Source: Cellulosilyticum sp. (GTDB lineage: Bacteria > Bacillota > Clostridia > Lachnospirales > Cellulosilyticaceae). From it: a stretch of 64,000 nt of DNA. A program made the translations under genes and the position numbers. Shown here one piece after another: positions 8,760 to 17,939 of this stretch (position 1 is its first letter; every line of letters starts with the position of its first letter). The stretch covers positions 25,302 through 89,301 of the forward strand of contig SVDC01000011.1 of the NCBI GenBank assembly GCA_015058045.1, read 5' to 3'. The notes beneath the pieces are model-generated. The model saw nothing but the letters and a program-made list of their open reading frames with translations, was not told the DNA's origin and searched no databases.

Positions 8760-9047
8760 CTACAAGTCGCTGTAGGTAATTGTCTGCTGATTATATAAGG
8801 CATCCACTAATTGTGTAACTTGTAAAAAAGCCTGTTGCCTGCTATTACACAGTGCGAGCACCGTAGACTCTGCATAGTGATGACTTAAAAATCTTGCCTC
8901 TACAATTTCAAACAAAAGATGTTCATGAGGTGACGTACACACAACATAGGCATGCCCTTTATACTGGTTAAACTTACAAAGTGCTCTTTTTCTTAGTACA
9001 TTCCACTTAATCTGGTCATCAACCCAGATTGTTTTACTCATTTTCAT
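8760..9047 (-). CDS. Hypothetical protein (95 aa)
   Basis: I do not recognise this protein. It starts MKMSKTIWVDDQIKW behind an AAAGGCG ribosome site and has mixed alpha/beta character without membrane segments. Two strand-like pieces (HAYVVCTSPHEHLLFEIVEA) lie in the middle and a helix rich in Gln and Leu near the end (RQQAFLQVTQLVDALY). It ends 17 bases before the DUF2953 gene and is probably the first gene of the ytfI-ytfJ unit, which hints at a sporulation-time product; that is inference only. Confidence 0.6.
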   Translation of the reverse strand: MKMSKTIWVDDQIKWNVLRKRALCKFNQYKGHAYVVCTSPHEHLLFEIVEARFLSHHYAESTVLALCNSRQQAFLQVTQLVDALYNQQTITYSDL

Positions 9048-9147
9048 CGCTAACGCCTTTTCTATATTTTTTCTTTTATACTATTAACTAAACTTTAGTA
9101 TATTATACCATATTACTTAGGATTTTGACTAGAAATTCCTTTTCCTT

Positions 9148-9206
9148 TATCCTTAAACATTGTATAATACTAAGGATATTACCAAGGATATTATTAAGGA
9201 TATTAA
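9148..9206 (+). repeat. Operator-like repeats around the mscS promoter
   Basis: Three tandem copies of TAAGGATATTAN with a 12-bp period occupy 9171-9206 (one copy reads CAAGGATATTAT). An inverted copy, TATCCTTA, lies at 9148-9155. The predicted -10 element TATAAT (9163-9168) sits between the inverted copy and the direct array. The layout looks like a multi-site operator. Confidence 0.55.
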
Positions 9207-9223
9207 ATTAGAAAGGAATCATT

Positions 9224-10351
9224 ATGCATTTATTTCAATCCATAGAAAATGATCCCATCATCGTTCGTCTTGTACTGACTTTGGTTATTTTAGTCATTAT
9301 GCTCATTGCAAGACGTTTCTTAAGTAAATGGATTATTCAATTATTATCACGTGTTAAATTTCATCAAGTACACTTAGAAGAAAGTGCTTTTGATACTTTA
9401 CAAAGGCCCATTAATTATCTTATTTTAGCAACAGGTATTATTGCTGCTTTAGCAGCTTCACCTTTTGTCTTTTATTCAGGTTCACAAGAACAAATTCTAC
9501 ATTTTGGCGAATTAAAGATTACACTGAGTATCATTTCTCTTGTTGCTATTTCTAAACTTTATTTTGCCATTGTAGCAGGTATTACAACTTGGGTAATTTA
9601 TGAATTAGAACATCTTTATGAGCGTTTCTTTACCGAATTAAATGAAAAACTCTCATTAATTGATAATACAGTTATTATCCGATATTTATCACGTATTATT
9701 AACTTTATTACATTAGCAATTGGTATTGCCACTATGATTACAATCTTAGTCCCAGACCTTACTAAGCTAATGACTGGTGTTGGTATTGGAGGGGCCGTTG
9801 TTGCTCTGGTTGCTAAAGATTCTTTAGCCGGTATTATATCTGGTATGTTCTTATTATTGGACAAGCCTTTTGTAATTGGGGATTGGATTAGCATTGATAA
9901 CATTGAAGGAACGGTTGAGGATATCAGCTTTAGAAGTACACGTATTCGTACCTTCTCTCAAGGTCTTGTCATTATCCCTAATAATACAATTAGTAATGCC
10001 AATATTATTAATTGGAGTCGCATGGAAAAAAGGCGTGTCTCTTTTGAATTAGGTGTTACTTATGATACGACTCCTGCTCAAATCAATCTATGCACCACTA
10101 AGATTCGTGAGGCACTTGCAAGTTTTGAAGAAATTGAAAAAGGAACTCCAGTTGTTCACTTTTCAAACTTTGGAGACTACAGTTTAAATATACAAATTTT
10201 ATATTATACCTATAACACTTCCTATGCTAACTATCTTGCTATTCAGGAAAAGGTTAATTTAAAAATTATGGAACTTTGTGAAACTGAGCAAATTGACATT
10301 GCATTTCCAACTCAAACCATCTTACTCCAATCCGAAACACCCAACAAATAA
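9224..10351 (+). CDS. Small-conductance mechanosensitive channel, MscS family
   Basis: Membrane channel that opens on hypo-osmotic shock. The 375-residue sequence has about five hydrophobic helices (13-32, 60-85, 100-125, 150-175 and the pore helix about 180-205). The pore helix reads MTGVGIGGAVVALVAKDSL, with the small-residue packing pattern of MscS TM3, and is followed by the beta-domain motif FVIGDWISIDNIEGTVEDI and RSTRIRTFSQGLVIIPN. The C-terminal alpha/beta vestibule extends to about 365. It is preceded by an unusual repeat array that may control expression and followed by a strong terminator. Confidence 0.93.
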   Translation: MHLFQSIENDPIIVRLVLTLVILVIMLIARRFLSKWIIQLLSRVKFHQVHLEESAFDTLQRPINYLILATGIIAALAASPFVFYSGSQEQILHFGELKITLSIISLVAISKLYFAIVAGITTWVIYELEHLYERFFTELNEKLSLIDNTVIIRYLSRIINFITLAIGIATMITILVPDLTKLMTGVGIGGAVVALVAKDSLAGIISGMFLLLDKPFVIGDWISIDNIEGTVEDISFRSTRIRTFSQGLVIIPNNTISNANIINWSRMEKRRVSFELGVTYDTTPAQINLCTTKIREALASFEEIEKGTPVVHFSNFGDYSLNIQILYYTYNTSYANYLAIQEKVNLKIMELCETEQIDIAFPTQTILLQSETPNK

Positions 10352-10365
10352 TCTATGATTTATAC

Positions 10366-10400
10366 AAAATCCCTAGACTCTATCAAAGTCTAGGGATTTT
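10366..10400. terminator. Bidirectional terminator, mscS / DUF421 gene
   Basis: AAAATCCCTAGACT pairs perfectly with AGTCTAGGGATTTT across a 7-base loop, between two convergent genes. It reaches the last base pairs of the DUF421 gene. Confidence 0.9.
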
Positions 10401-10938
10401 ATAATGTATTTATTTTTTTCTGTAGTTTCTCTTTCGCCTCTTCATCTAATAGTTCACTTAAAAGCTCCATAAACTCTCCTCTTTTTAAAGGCTGAGCCTC
10501 TTTTGTAAGCTTATATCCTAATTCACCATTACTTTCTAAAATACCTTCTTCTATATCTGTGATTTGAGTAATACCTATTTGTCTTAACCGAGACATGACT
10601 TCTTCTTGTGTTAAACGTAATTTTCTCAGCTGCACTTCATCAAATTTTCCTTGACGAATAATCATTTTAGGCTCTCCCACAAAACACTTTTTAAAAGACT
10701 TAGAATAAAAAGAACAAAACTCAAAAAGAATTAATAGTATAACAAATATAATGGCTGCAATAGCCGTTTTTCGAATATCCTTATCTGAAAAGGGTTCTAC
10801 AATAATCGCTCCTATAGAAATCATCAGTACTGTTTGGGCAATAGTCATTTGAGAAATAGAACGCCTTCCTGTTAAGCGAATTAAAATAACTGCCATGATA
10901 AATAAAATAACCGGTCTTAATAAAAATGGAATTTGCAT
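10399..10938 (-). CDS. DUF421 membrane protein (YetF/YrbG-like)
   Basis: A 179-residue member of the DUF421 family. Starting at the ATG at 10938 places it 8 bases after AAGGAG; an upstream GTG lies inside that ribosome site and was not used. There are three hydrophobic helices (about 3-20, 30-50, 55-75) with the family motif LTGRRSISQMT (about 20-30), then a soluble domain containing KMIIRQGKFDE and LRKLRLTQEEVMSRLRQIGI, the usual cytoplasmic part. Function is not settled; in bacilli relatives are linked to the spore or cell envelope. Monocistronic. Confidence 0.85.
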   Translation of the reverse strand: MQIPFLLRPVILFIMAVILIRLTGRRSISQMTIAQTVLMISIGAIIVEPFSDKDIRKTAIAAIIFVILLILFEFCSFYSKSFKKCFVGEPKMIIRQGKFDEVQLRKLRLTQEEVMSRLRQIGITQITDIEEGILESNGELGYKLTKEAQPLKRGEFMELLSELLDEEAKEKLQKKINTL

Positions 10939-11011
10939 CTCTATCACTCCTTATTGTGATAGTATGTGTATTCTTTATTGAATCATGCACTCTAATCCAT
11001 CTATATAAATC

Positions 11012-11051
11012 AAAAAGGACAATGGTTACATTAATGTAATCATTGTCCTTA
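11012..11051 (-). terminator. Terminator of RNase P RNA
   Basis: AAGGACAATG and its complement close a long hairpin (inner arms TTACATTAATGTAA) followed on the minus strand by TTTTTG. It lies immediately downstream of the 3' end of rnpB. Confidence 0.85.
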
Positions 11052-11067
11052 ATCATCCATTTAAACT

Positions 11068-11425
11068 GTTAACCAAGTCTATACGCCGGGTTCTGTATTT
11101 GACAGTCATCTATCTACGCCAACAGTTACCTATTGGCTCTAGCGACCTACCCAAGACTAGCGAGCCACTATTAGCGTCTTTGTACGGTCTTGCTCCAGGT
11201 GGGGTTTACATGGCTCCCTTAGTCACCTAAGGGACGGTGAGCTCTTACCTCGCCTTTCCACCCTTTCCCATCAAACGATAGGTGGTTTATTTCTGTTGCA
11301 CTTTCCTTAGAGTTGCCTCCACTGGGGGTTACCCAGCACCTTGCTCTATGGAGCCCGGACGTTCCTCAGGTATCTTCTTTCGAATCGATACATGCGACTG
11401 TCTGGCTTACTTAACAGCTTTATCA
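11068..11425 (-). ncRNA. rnpB: RNase P RNA (rnpB)
   Basis: The minus strand contains the universally conserved RNase P RNA elements in order: the 5' part with AAGCCAGACAGTCGC, GAGGAACGTCCGGGCTCC (P4 5' strand region; usual form GAGGAAAGTCCGGGC), AGGAAAGTGCAACAGAAA, the central GGTAAGAGCTCACCG, and the 3' element ACAGAACCCGGCGTATAGAC that closes P4. It is the catalytic RNA that removes tRNA 5' leaders. Ends are estimated to within about 10 bases; the 3' end is set by the terminator at 11012-11051. Confidence 0.93.
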
Positions 11426-11487
11426 GTTTACTCTATTTTGGGCCACTTGTCAATGACTTCATTTGACATAATATCATTTATTTACTT

Positions 11488-13146
11488 TTATTCAAAACAA
11501 CTCCCCCCTACAAATTCACGAAGTAATGAGTTACTCGGAATCTCTGAGATGTCCATTGGTAAGAAATATTCCAAGAACTTAAGCATGCGCTTCACTTCAC
11601 TATAGTAAGGTGAAGTACGTGGCACTCTAAATAATAAAGGTTCAGCTAAAGCTTTAAGTGCTGCTAATTCATAAATTAATACGGTATTCAACATCGCATC
11701 TGCTTCTTCTTGAAATGGGAAAATATTTTTATTTTCCCCACGTCTTACAGAAGCCCAAATAGCTAGTGTTTTCTCAGGTTCTGTACCACGGTACTGATTA
11801 TCACGAATCATACGTCTTATAAGTCTTGTATCTGTTGTTGGAATACGATTATGCTCATCAATATTGAGCTGGGTTAAGCAGCTGACATAAATTTTAAACT
11901 TATTTTCTTTCGGAATAGCATAACTCAGTTTTTCATTGAGTCCGTGAATCCCTTCTATAACAAGGACTTCATCCTCTTCTAAATGAATATACTTTCCATG
12001 ATACTCTCTTTTCCCTAGTACAAAATTAAAACTCGGTACTTCTACTGTTTCTCCTCTAATTAAAGCATTCATATGTTGATTAAAAAGTTCAATGTCAATC
12101 GCTTCCAATGCTTCAAAATCATATTCTCCATACTCATCTCTTGGTGTTTGATCACGATTGACAAAATAATCATCTATGGAAATTACATGAGGTTTTAATC
12201 CATTAACCTTTAACTGAATACACAAACGCTTTGCTGTTGTTGTTTTACCTGATGAAGAAGGCCCTGCAATCATTACTAATTTCACATTCTTACGCTCTGC
12301 AATTTGATCTGCAATCTGTGCAATTTTCTTTTCATGAAGGGCTTCAGACACTTTTATGAGTTCATCTGCTTTACCTTCTACAATCACATCATTTAGGGCG
12401 CCTACTGTATCTACTCCTAAAATACGAGCCCATCTTTCTGACTCCCTAAAAATATGAGAAAGCTTAGGTTGTGGTACAAAAGGAACCATCTTACTTGGAT
12501 TTTTTTCATCTGGAAACTGTAAAATAAACCCATGAGCATATGGAATCAGTTCAAATAAAGGAATTTGACTAGTATTGGTCGCCATATAACCATAAAAATA
12601 ATTTCTAATACCATCTAGCTCATAAATATTAACAGTTGATGTTCGACGGTATTTAAAGAGTTTCTTTTTATCTGGCATATCTTCTTTTTCAAAAAGCTCT
12701 AGCGCTTCATCTACCGAAATCACACTTTTTTCAATAGGTAATGCCTCTTTGACCATTTGGTACATCATATCCTCTATGCACTTAATATTCTCGGGTGTAC
12801 AGCAGTTGACATCTGAAAACTCACAGAAGAAACCGCCTGCAATATGATGATTCACAATAATGTGGCATGTCTTTAATACCCTCTTAGCCGCAGCAATTAG
12901 CAAAAAAGTTACGCTTCTCTGATAGACACGCATCCCATCTTTTTCTCCTAAATGAATAAACTCTAAATCACTTATTTCATATTCGACTTTAGCACAAAGC
13001 TCCTTAAAGTGATTATCTACTTTTGCTAACATAATAGGATACGGATAATCCTTTTGTACTTTAGCCGCTATTTCTTGTAGTGTTTCACCTTTATATACTT
13101 CCAAAGTTGGACCATTTTTAATTTGAACTTTAATGAACTCTCCCAT
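11488..13146 (-). CDS. TGS-domain nucleoside (uridine-type) kinase
   Basis: A 552-residue protein of the uridine kinase/phosphoribulokinase superfamily. The N-terminal 60 residues are a TGS-like domain (KVQIKNGPTLEVYKGETL), followed by a ThrRS-type second domain (about 60-240) with the HHxxxG-like INHHIAGGFF motif, then the kinase domain: P-loop GPSSSGKTT (about 293-301), ISIDDYF, and the DEHNRIPTTDTRLIRRMIRD lid region. Such proteins in Thermotoga and clostridia phosphorylate nucleosides. It lies downstream of nif3-like and trmK and is probably in that unit. The substrate is not determined here. Confidence 0.88.
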   Translation of the reverse strand: MGEFIKVQIKNGPTLEVYKGETLQEIAAKVQKDYPYPIMLAKVDNHFKELCAKVEYEISDLEFIHLGEKDGMRVYQRSVTFLLIAAAKRVLKTCHIIVNHHIAGGFFCEFSDVNCCTPENIKCIEDMMYQMVKEALPIEKSVISVDEALELFEKEDMPDKKKLFKYRRTSTVNIYELDGIRNYFYGYMATNTSQIPLFELIPYAHGFILQFPDEKNPSKMVPFVPQPKLSHIFRESERWARILGVDTVGALNDVIVEGKADELIKVSEALHEKKIAQIADQIAERKNVKLVMIAGPSSSGKTTTAKRLCIQLKVNGLKPHVISIDDYFVNRDQTPRDEYGEYDFEALEAIDIELFNQHMNALIRGETVEVPSFNFVLGKREYHGKYIHLEEDEVLVIEGIHGLNEKLSYAIPKENKFKIYVSCLTQLNIDEHNRIPTTDTRLIRRMIRDNQYRGTEPEKTLAIWASVRRGENKNIFPFQEEADAMLNTVLIYELAALKALAEPLLFRVPRTSPYYSEVKRMLKFLEYFLPMDISEIPSNSLLREFVGGSCFE

Positions 13147-13166
13147 TTTATTTCCCCCCTTATTCT

Positions 13167-14270
13167 TTATTGAATGAACAATGTTTCTCCATTCACCTGT
13201 GAATACAATACTTCACACTCTGTAAACTTCTGCTGAATACGTCTTCCTATTGGCTTAAGCGCAATTTGCTCCGAAGCATAATGACCGACATCCATCACAA
13301 CAAGTCCTAGATTTTTTGCCATTTGGCCTTCATGAAACTTTAAGTCCCCTGTTATATAAACATCTGCCACCTTAGCTGCCTTTGCAATATACATACTCCC
13401 TGCACCTGAGCAAATAGCTACCTTTTGAATGTTTCTAGGTGTTGGGTCTGTAATACGTAGATACTCTATATTAAAATAATCCTTTACCTTTTGAATCCAT
13501 TCTTCTAAAGTAACAGGGTCTTTAAGTGTACCATAACGTCCAATCCCATAAGTTTTTTTCATATTGGTTAAAGCAAAAACATCAACTGCCATTTCTTCAT
13601 AAGGATGGACTGCTTTTACTTCACTTAATATATGTTGTATTTCGGCATTTGTTCCCATAAAACTTACTTGGCATTCTTTGGCCTTTTCCAATTCTCCCTT
13701 TTTGCCTAAATAAGGATTGCTTCCCTCTAAAGGTATAAAAGTTCCTTCACCTTCACTTGCTGTAAAAGTACAACCAGCATAATCACCGATTTGTGTCGTC
13801 ATACTTGCAATAATAGCTTCTCTTACAGCTTCTGCATATGATGTAGGGACATAGATTATACATTTATAGAGTTGCTCTTCATAGGTTGTTTCTAGTAACT
13901 TAACATGTTCTAATCCTAGCCCTTGCGCTAGATCGTCATTAAGCCCACCCCAAGTAATATCATAATTAGTGTGCATAGAGTACACACTAATTTTATGTTC
14001 AATAAGCTTTGCAATCATTCGTCCTTGAATATCATCTAGATTAATGCGCTTAAGTGCTTTAAATAAAAAAGGATGATGTGTTACAATACAATCTACTTTA
14101 TGATAAATAGCTTCTTCTATGACTGCTTCATTTAAATCCAAAGCACATAATACTTTACTCACATCTTGGCTCGGGCTACCTACCATTAGCCCTACGTTAT
14201 CCCAACTTTCAGCTAAATAAGTTGGTGCAAACCTTTCAAGCTCACACATAATCTCATTTAATTTAGGCAT
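13167..14270 (-). CDS. Nif3-like dinuclear metal centre protein
   Basis: NIF3/DUF34 family protein of 367 residues, with the long form found in firmicutes: the family core is split by an insert (about 130-215, CutA-like fold). Metal ligands are seen in VDCIVTHHPFLFK (about 58-70), YSMHTNYD (about 95-102) and the C-terminal MDVGHYASEQIAL (about 330-342). It overlaps trmK by 13 bases, a conserved pairing in firmicutes. The family is thought to be involved in cofactor or metabolite repair, such as GTP cyclohydrolase I-like functions, but the role is unproven. Confidence 0.92.
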   Translation of the reverse strand: MPKLNEIMCELERFAPTYLAESWDNVGLMVGSPSQDVSKVLCALDLNEAVIEEAIYHKVDCIVTHHPFLFKALKRINLDDIQGRMIAKLIEHKISVYSMHTNYDITWGGLNDDLAQGLGLEHVKLLETTYEEQLYKCIIYVPTSYAEAVREAIIASMTTQIGDYAGCTFTASEGEGTFIPLEGSNPYLGKKGELEKAKECQVSFMGTNAEIQHILSEVKAVHPYEEMAVDVFALTNMKKTYGIGRYGTLKDPVTLEEWIQKVKDYFNIEYLRITDPTPRNIQKVAICSGAGSMYIAKAAKVADVYITGDLKFHEGQMAKNLGLVVMDVGHYASEQIALKPIGRRIQQKFTECEVLYSQVNGETLFIQ

Positions 14271-14950
14271 TTTCTAACCTCCCTCAGTGTTTGAATTTCC
14301 TCCTCTAGTTCCTTACAACGCGCATAGGCACTTGGCGTATTTTGATGCTCCAGCGCCTTATAAATACCTTCCTGCTTAGCAAGTTTCATTTCTAGCCATT
14401 CTTTAAATACGGGTATTTTTTTCTCTATTAAACATTTACCATATAAATATTGATATTCATGAGTATAAGGCGCTTCTTGCCCTGGTTCTGCTACGATAAT
14501 GGTATAATACTTTTCTTCATCCTTTACAAATGTTTCTTCAACAATCTTAAACCCAATAGCATGTAGATATTTTCTCACTTCTACAATATCTTGTTGTGGT
14601 TGAAGAATAAGTCGTTTAATATTTTGAACTAAGTCTTTCCCTCTTTTTAAAATATCTACAATCAGATAGCCACCCATACCTGAAATCATGAGTACATCCC
14701 CTCTATCTGCTGGAATTCCTTCCACACCATTGGTTTGCATCAGTTCAATATTATTAATACCATGAGCAGTAATATTTTTTTTCGCCTTTTCTAAAGGGCC
14801 TTTATTAATATCTGTAGCCAAGCAGCTTACAGCTAATCCTGTCTCTACTAAATAAATAGGAATATACGCATGATCTGTCCCTACGTCAATAACCTGACTT
14901 CCTCTTGGTACAAAACTTGCTATAGCTGATAAACGTGTTGATAATTGCAC
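14258..14950 (-). CDS. trmK: tRNA (adenine22-N1)-methyltransferase TrmK
   Basis: SAM-dependent methyltransferase that makes m1A22 in the D-arm of tRNAs in firmicutes. The 230-residue protein starts with GTG behind AGAGGTGG and has SAM motif I VIDVGTDHAYIP (about 20-31), motif II ATDINKGPL, and the catalytic-region MISGMGGYL (about 88-96). A C-terminal helical hairpin (about 165-230) completes the fold. It precedes the nif3-like gene with an 13-base overlap, indicating coupling. Confidence 0.93.
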   Translation of the reverse strand: MQLSTRLSAIASFVPRGSQVIDVGTDHAYIPIYLVETGLAVSCLATDINKGPLEKAKKNITAHGINNIELMQTNGVEGIPADRGDVLMISGMGGYLIVDILKRGKDLVQNIKRLILQPQQDIVEVRKYLHAIGFKIVEETFVKDEEKYYTIIVAEPGQEAPYTHEYQYLYGKCLIEKKIPVFKEWLEMKLAKQEGIYKALEHQNTPSAYARCKELEEEIQTLREVRKCLN

Positions 14951-14988
14951 AATTCCACCTCTTAATTTTCTAAAATAAATTTAATAAC

Positions 14989-15015
14989 AAAAAAGTGGAC
15001 TTACGTCCACATTTT
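14989..15015 (-). terminator. Terminator after rpoD
   Basis: GTGGAC and GTCCAC pair around TTAC, flanked by A and T runs; the minus strand ends in TTTTTTG. It separates dgt-dnaG-rpoD from trmK. Confidence 0.85.
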
Positions 15016-15033
15016 ATATTTCTATCTTGCTTT

Positions 15034-16125
15034 TTATTCAAGATAATCTTTTAATTTTTTACTACGGCTTGGATGACGTAATTTTCTTAAAGCTTTTGCT
15101 TCAATTTGCCTAATTCTTTCTCTTGTTACACTAAATTCTTTACCAACTTCTTCTAATGTTCTAGCACGACCATCATCTAATCCAAAACGTAGACGAAGTA
15201 CTTTTTGTTCTCTTTCAGTTAAAGTATCTAAAACTTCAATAAGTTGTTCTTTTAATAGGGTAAATGCAGCTGCTTCTGCTGGTACTGGAATATCCTCATC
15301 TGGAATAAAGTCTCCTAAGTGACTATCTTCTTCTTCCCCAATTGGTGTTTCAAGAGAAACTGGTTCTTGAGAAATTTTCATAATTTCACGCACTTTAGCA
15401 ACTGGCATTTCCATACGTTTTGCAATCTCTTCTGGTTGTGGATCACGTCCTAACTCTTGAAGTAATTGTCTTGATACACGCATTAATTTATTAATTGTTT
15501 CTACCATATGCACTGGAATACGAATCGTTCTTGCTTGGTCAGCAATGGCACGTGTAATTGCTTGACGAATCCACCATGTCGCATAGGTACTAAATTTATA
15601 CCCTTTTGTATAATCGAACTTCTCAACAGCCTTAATAAGCCCTAAGTTACCTTCTTGAATTAAGTCAAGGAAAAGCATCCCACGTCCTACATAACGCTTT
15701 GCAATACTAACTACCAGACGTAAGTTGGCTTCAGCTAGCTTTTTCTTTGCTTCTTGATCCCCTTGCTCCATACGTCTAGCAAGTTCAATTTCTTGGTCAG
15801 CTGATAATAAGGGTACTTTACCAATTTCTTTTAAATACATACGCACAGGATCATCAATACTAATACCATCTGGTAAATTACTAATATCAATATCAGATTC
15901 ATCTAGTTCTGTATCATTTAAATTTCCTAAGATATCAATATTTTGTGCTTCTAAGTATTCATAAATCTGTTCAATCTTACTTGGCTCTAACTCCATGTCA
16001 GAAAAAACTTCATTAATATCCTCTTGTTCTAATATCCCTTTTTTCTCTTTTGCAATTGTAATCAGCTGATCTAGCTTCGCTTTAAAAGCTAGTTTTTGTT
16101 CTGCCACATCTTTCACTATTATCAA
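15034..16125 (-). CDS. rpoD: RNA polymerase housekeeping sigma factor RpoD (SigA)
   Basis: Primary sigma-70 factor of 363 residues. Region 1.2 begins [11 protein letters not shown] (about 91-101), region 2 contains [19 protein letters not shown] and the melting/-10 recognition motif [14 protein letters not shown], region 3 ETINKL, and region 4 [15 protein letters not shown] plus the -35 reading helix [17 protein letters not shown]. The short acidic N-terminus is typical of firmicute SigA. The frame opens at TTG (16125); a GTG at 16116 with AAAGGA 9 bases upstream is an equally good start. It is the last gene of the dgt-dnaG-rpoD operon, with its own terminator. Confidence 0.97.
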   Translation of the reverse strand: MIIVKDVAEQKLAFKAKLDQLITIAKEKKGILEQEDINEVFSDMELEPSKIEQIYEYLEAQNIDILGNLNDTELDESDIDISNLPDGISIDDPVRMYLKEIGKVPLLSADQEIELARRMEQGDQEAKKKLAEANLRLVVSIAKRYVGRGMLFLDLIQEGNLGLIKAVEKFDYTKGYKFSTYATWWIRQAITRAIADQARTIRIPVHMVETINKLMRVSRQLLQELGRDPQPEEIAKRMEMPVAKVREIMKISQEPVSLETPIGEEEDSHLGDFIPDEDIPVPAEAAAFTLLKEQLIEVLDTLTEREQKVLRLRFGLDDGRARTLEEVGKEFSVTRERIRQIEAKALRKLRHPSRSKKLKDYLE

Positions 16126-16146
16126 TCCTTTCTCCTGTCTACTATT

Positions 16147-17910
16147 CTAACCATTTATATAATCAATATTCAATCTGTCAAGTTCCTTTTTTTGAAATAG
16201 TAGATTTTGTACTTCACTTATGTCTGTTGTCTCTTTTAATCTGCGCTCAATATATATTTTATTAAGCCTTTTTACATTCTCTGTCATCATCTTTTGAAGA
16301 AGAGCGATATCTTCATAACGCTGATCTTTGTGAATAAGGACATGAGAAATAATGTTCTGTTCATTTACCTCTGGATAATGTGTTGTAAAATACGTCATAT
16401 CAATTTCTTCCCCTGTACGCAAAGACTCAAGGATTGCTTTTGCTAAATCATACAGTAATCCCTGCTCAAAAAATTCAGGCTTTAAATAAGACTGTACATG
16501 TCTTGCCAGATTAGGGTAATGATATAAATTTGCTAAGAAAATTACTTCATTATTAAAAACCTGTTTCTTTTGGTGAGGCGACACGGCTTCTACTTTCATC
16601 GCCACCTTACGTTTTCCTTGTTGATAATAACGATTCATCTCCGCTTTAAAAGCTTCTTCGTCAATTTCATAAGTCTTACTAATCTCTTTTAAATAAATAG
16701 CTTGTTCAATACTACTACTTGTGTCTGCAAGAAGCCCAGCTATTTCTTGTAAGAACTTTACTTTTTCCTCTGGAATCTTTAAATCGTATTTCTTTTCAAT
16801 AGTCCGAATCTGAAACCATAAATCCGAAGGTGCCCCTTCAAGTAAATTTTTCATTGATTCATAACCATGGGTTTTTAAATACTCATCTGGATCTTTTCCT
16901 TCTTGAAGAAGTAAAACTTTTACCTTTAAGCCTTCACTTCTTAAAATTGGAATGGCACGAAGTGCTGCTTTTTGACCTGCACCATCACTATCATACAAAA
17001 TAACCACCTCTTTTGCATGACGCTTTAAAAGCTTTGCATGACCTGGCGTGAATGCCGTACCTAATGAGGCAACTGTTTGTGTAAATCCTGCCTGGTGCAT
17101 AGCAATAACATCCATGTACCCTTCAACTAATATAAAATAAGAGGCTCCAGAGTTTTTAGCAAGGTGCATACCATATAAATTACGGCTTTTATTAAATAAA
17201 ATATTTTCTGGTGAGTTGAGATACTTTGGCATACTGCCATCTAATACACGCCCACCAAAAGCAATCACCTTTTTACTTAAATCGAATATTGGGTAAATCA
17301 CCCTCCCTGCAAATCGGTCATAAAGCCTATTTTGATTTTGTTTACTCTGCAAGAATAGCCCTGATTCTAATAAGAGCTGATCCGAATAGCCTTTTTGTTT
17401 TAAATACTCATAAAGATCATTAAACTGATGAGTCGCATATCCTAGCCCAAAATGCTTAATGGTTTCCATGGTAAGTCCACGACTGGTTAAATAGTGTAGG
17501 GCCTCCTCATTTTCTGGTGCTCTTAAACTATAATGAAAATATCTTGCACTCTCTGTTAAGATTTCTAAAAGTAGTCCACGTTTTTTATTGTTTTCCACTT
17601 CTTCATTAGATAAATAAGTTTCATCCAGTTTAATATTTTCTCTTTCTGCTAAATACTTAATCGCCTCAATAAATGTCATGTTTTCCTTTTGCATCAGAAA
17701 AGTAATCACATTCCCTCCTGCGCCACAACCAAAGCAATAATAAAGTTGTTTATCCTCACTTACAGAAAAAGAAGGGGTTTTCTCATTATGAAACGGACAC
17801 AAACCTACATATGAGCTTCCCTTTTTATTGAGCGCTGTATATTCGGAGATAATAGATATAATATCACTTTGCTCTCGTATTTCTTCAATAACATGTTCTG
17901 GATATAGCAT
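16147..17910 (-). CDS. dnaG: DNA primase DnaG
   Basis: Primase that makes RNA primers for replication. The 587-residue protein has the CHC2 zinc finger (C38, H41, C59, C62; CPFH and CFGCGAGG), the catalytic core with the basic YLNSPEN and IFNKSRNLYG motifs, and the TOPRIM domain with LVEGYMDVIA (about 262-271) and VILYDSDGAGQKA. The C-terminal helicase-interaction domain begins near 440. It lies between dgt and rpoD with short gaps, the standard macromolecular synthesis arrangement in clostridia (without rpsU). Confidence 0.97.
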   Translation of the reverse strand: MLYPEHVIEEIREQSDIISIISEYTALNKKGSSYVGLCPFHNEKTPSFSVSEDKQLYYCFGCGAGGNVITFLMQKENMTFIEAIKYLAERENIKLDETYLSNEEVENNKKRGLLLEILTESARYFHYSLRAPENEEALHYLTSRGLTMETIKHFGLGYATHQFNDLYEYLKQKGYSDQLLLESGLFLQSKQNQNRLYDRFAGRVIYPIFDLSKKVIAFGGRVLDGSMPKYLNSPENILFNKSRNLYGMHLAKNSGASYFILVEGYMDVIAMHQAGFTQTVASLGTAFTPGHAKLLKRHAKEVVILYDSDGAGQKAALRAIPILRSEGLKVKVLLLQEGKDPDEYLKTHGYESMKNLLEGAPSDLWFQIRTIEKKYDLKIPEEKVKFLQEIAGLLADTSSSIEQAIYLKEISKTYEIDEEAFKAEMNRYYQQGKRKVAMKVEAVSPHQKKQVFNNEVIFLANLYHYPNLARHVQSYLKPEFFEQGLLYDLAKAILESLRTGEEIDMTYFTTHYPEVNEQNIISHVLIHKDQRYEDIALLQKMMTENVKRLNKIYIERRLKETTDISEVQNLLFQKKELDRLNIDYING

Positions 17911-17939
17911 CTATACTCCTTCCTTCCTTTAGGTTGTCA

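Noticed and set aside
10781..11056. Minus-strand frame of 91 codons beside the DUF421 gene
   Set aside because: It overlaps the DUF421 gene in another frame and the rnpB terminator; the DUF421 frame has family motifs and the better ribosome site.
11282..11605. Open frame on the plus strand, 107 codons
   Set aside because: It lies over RNase P RNA and the end of the nucleoside kinase gene, has no ribosome site, and its sequence is explained by those features.
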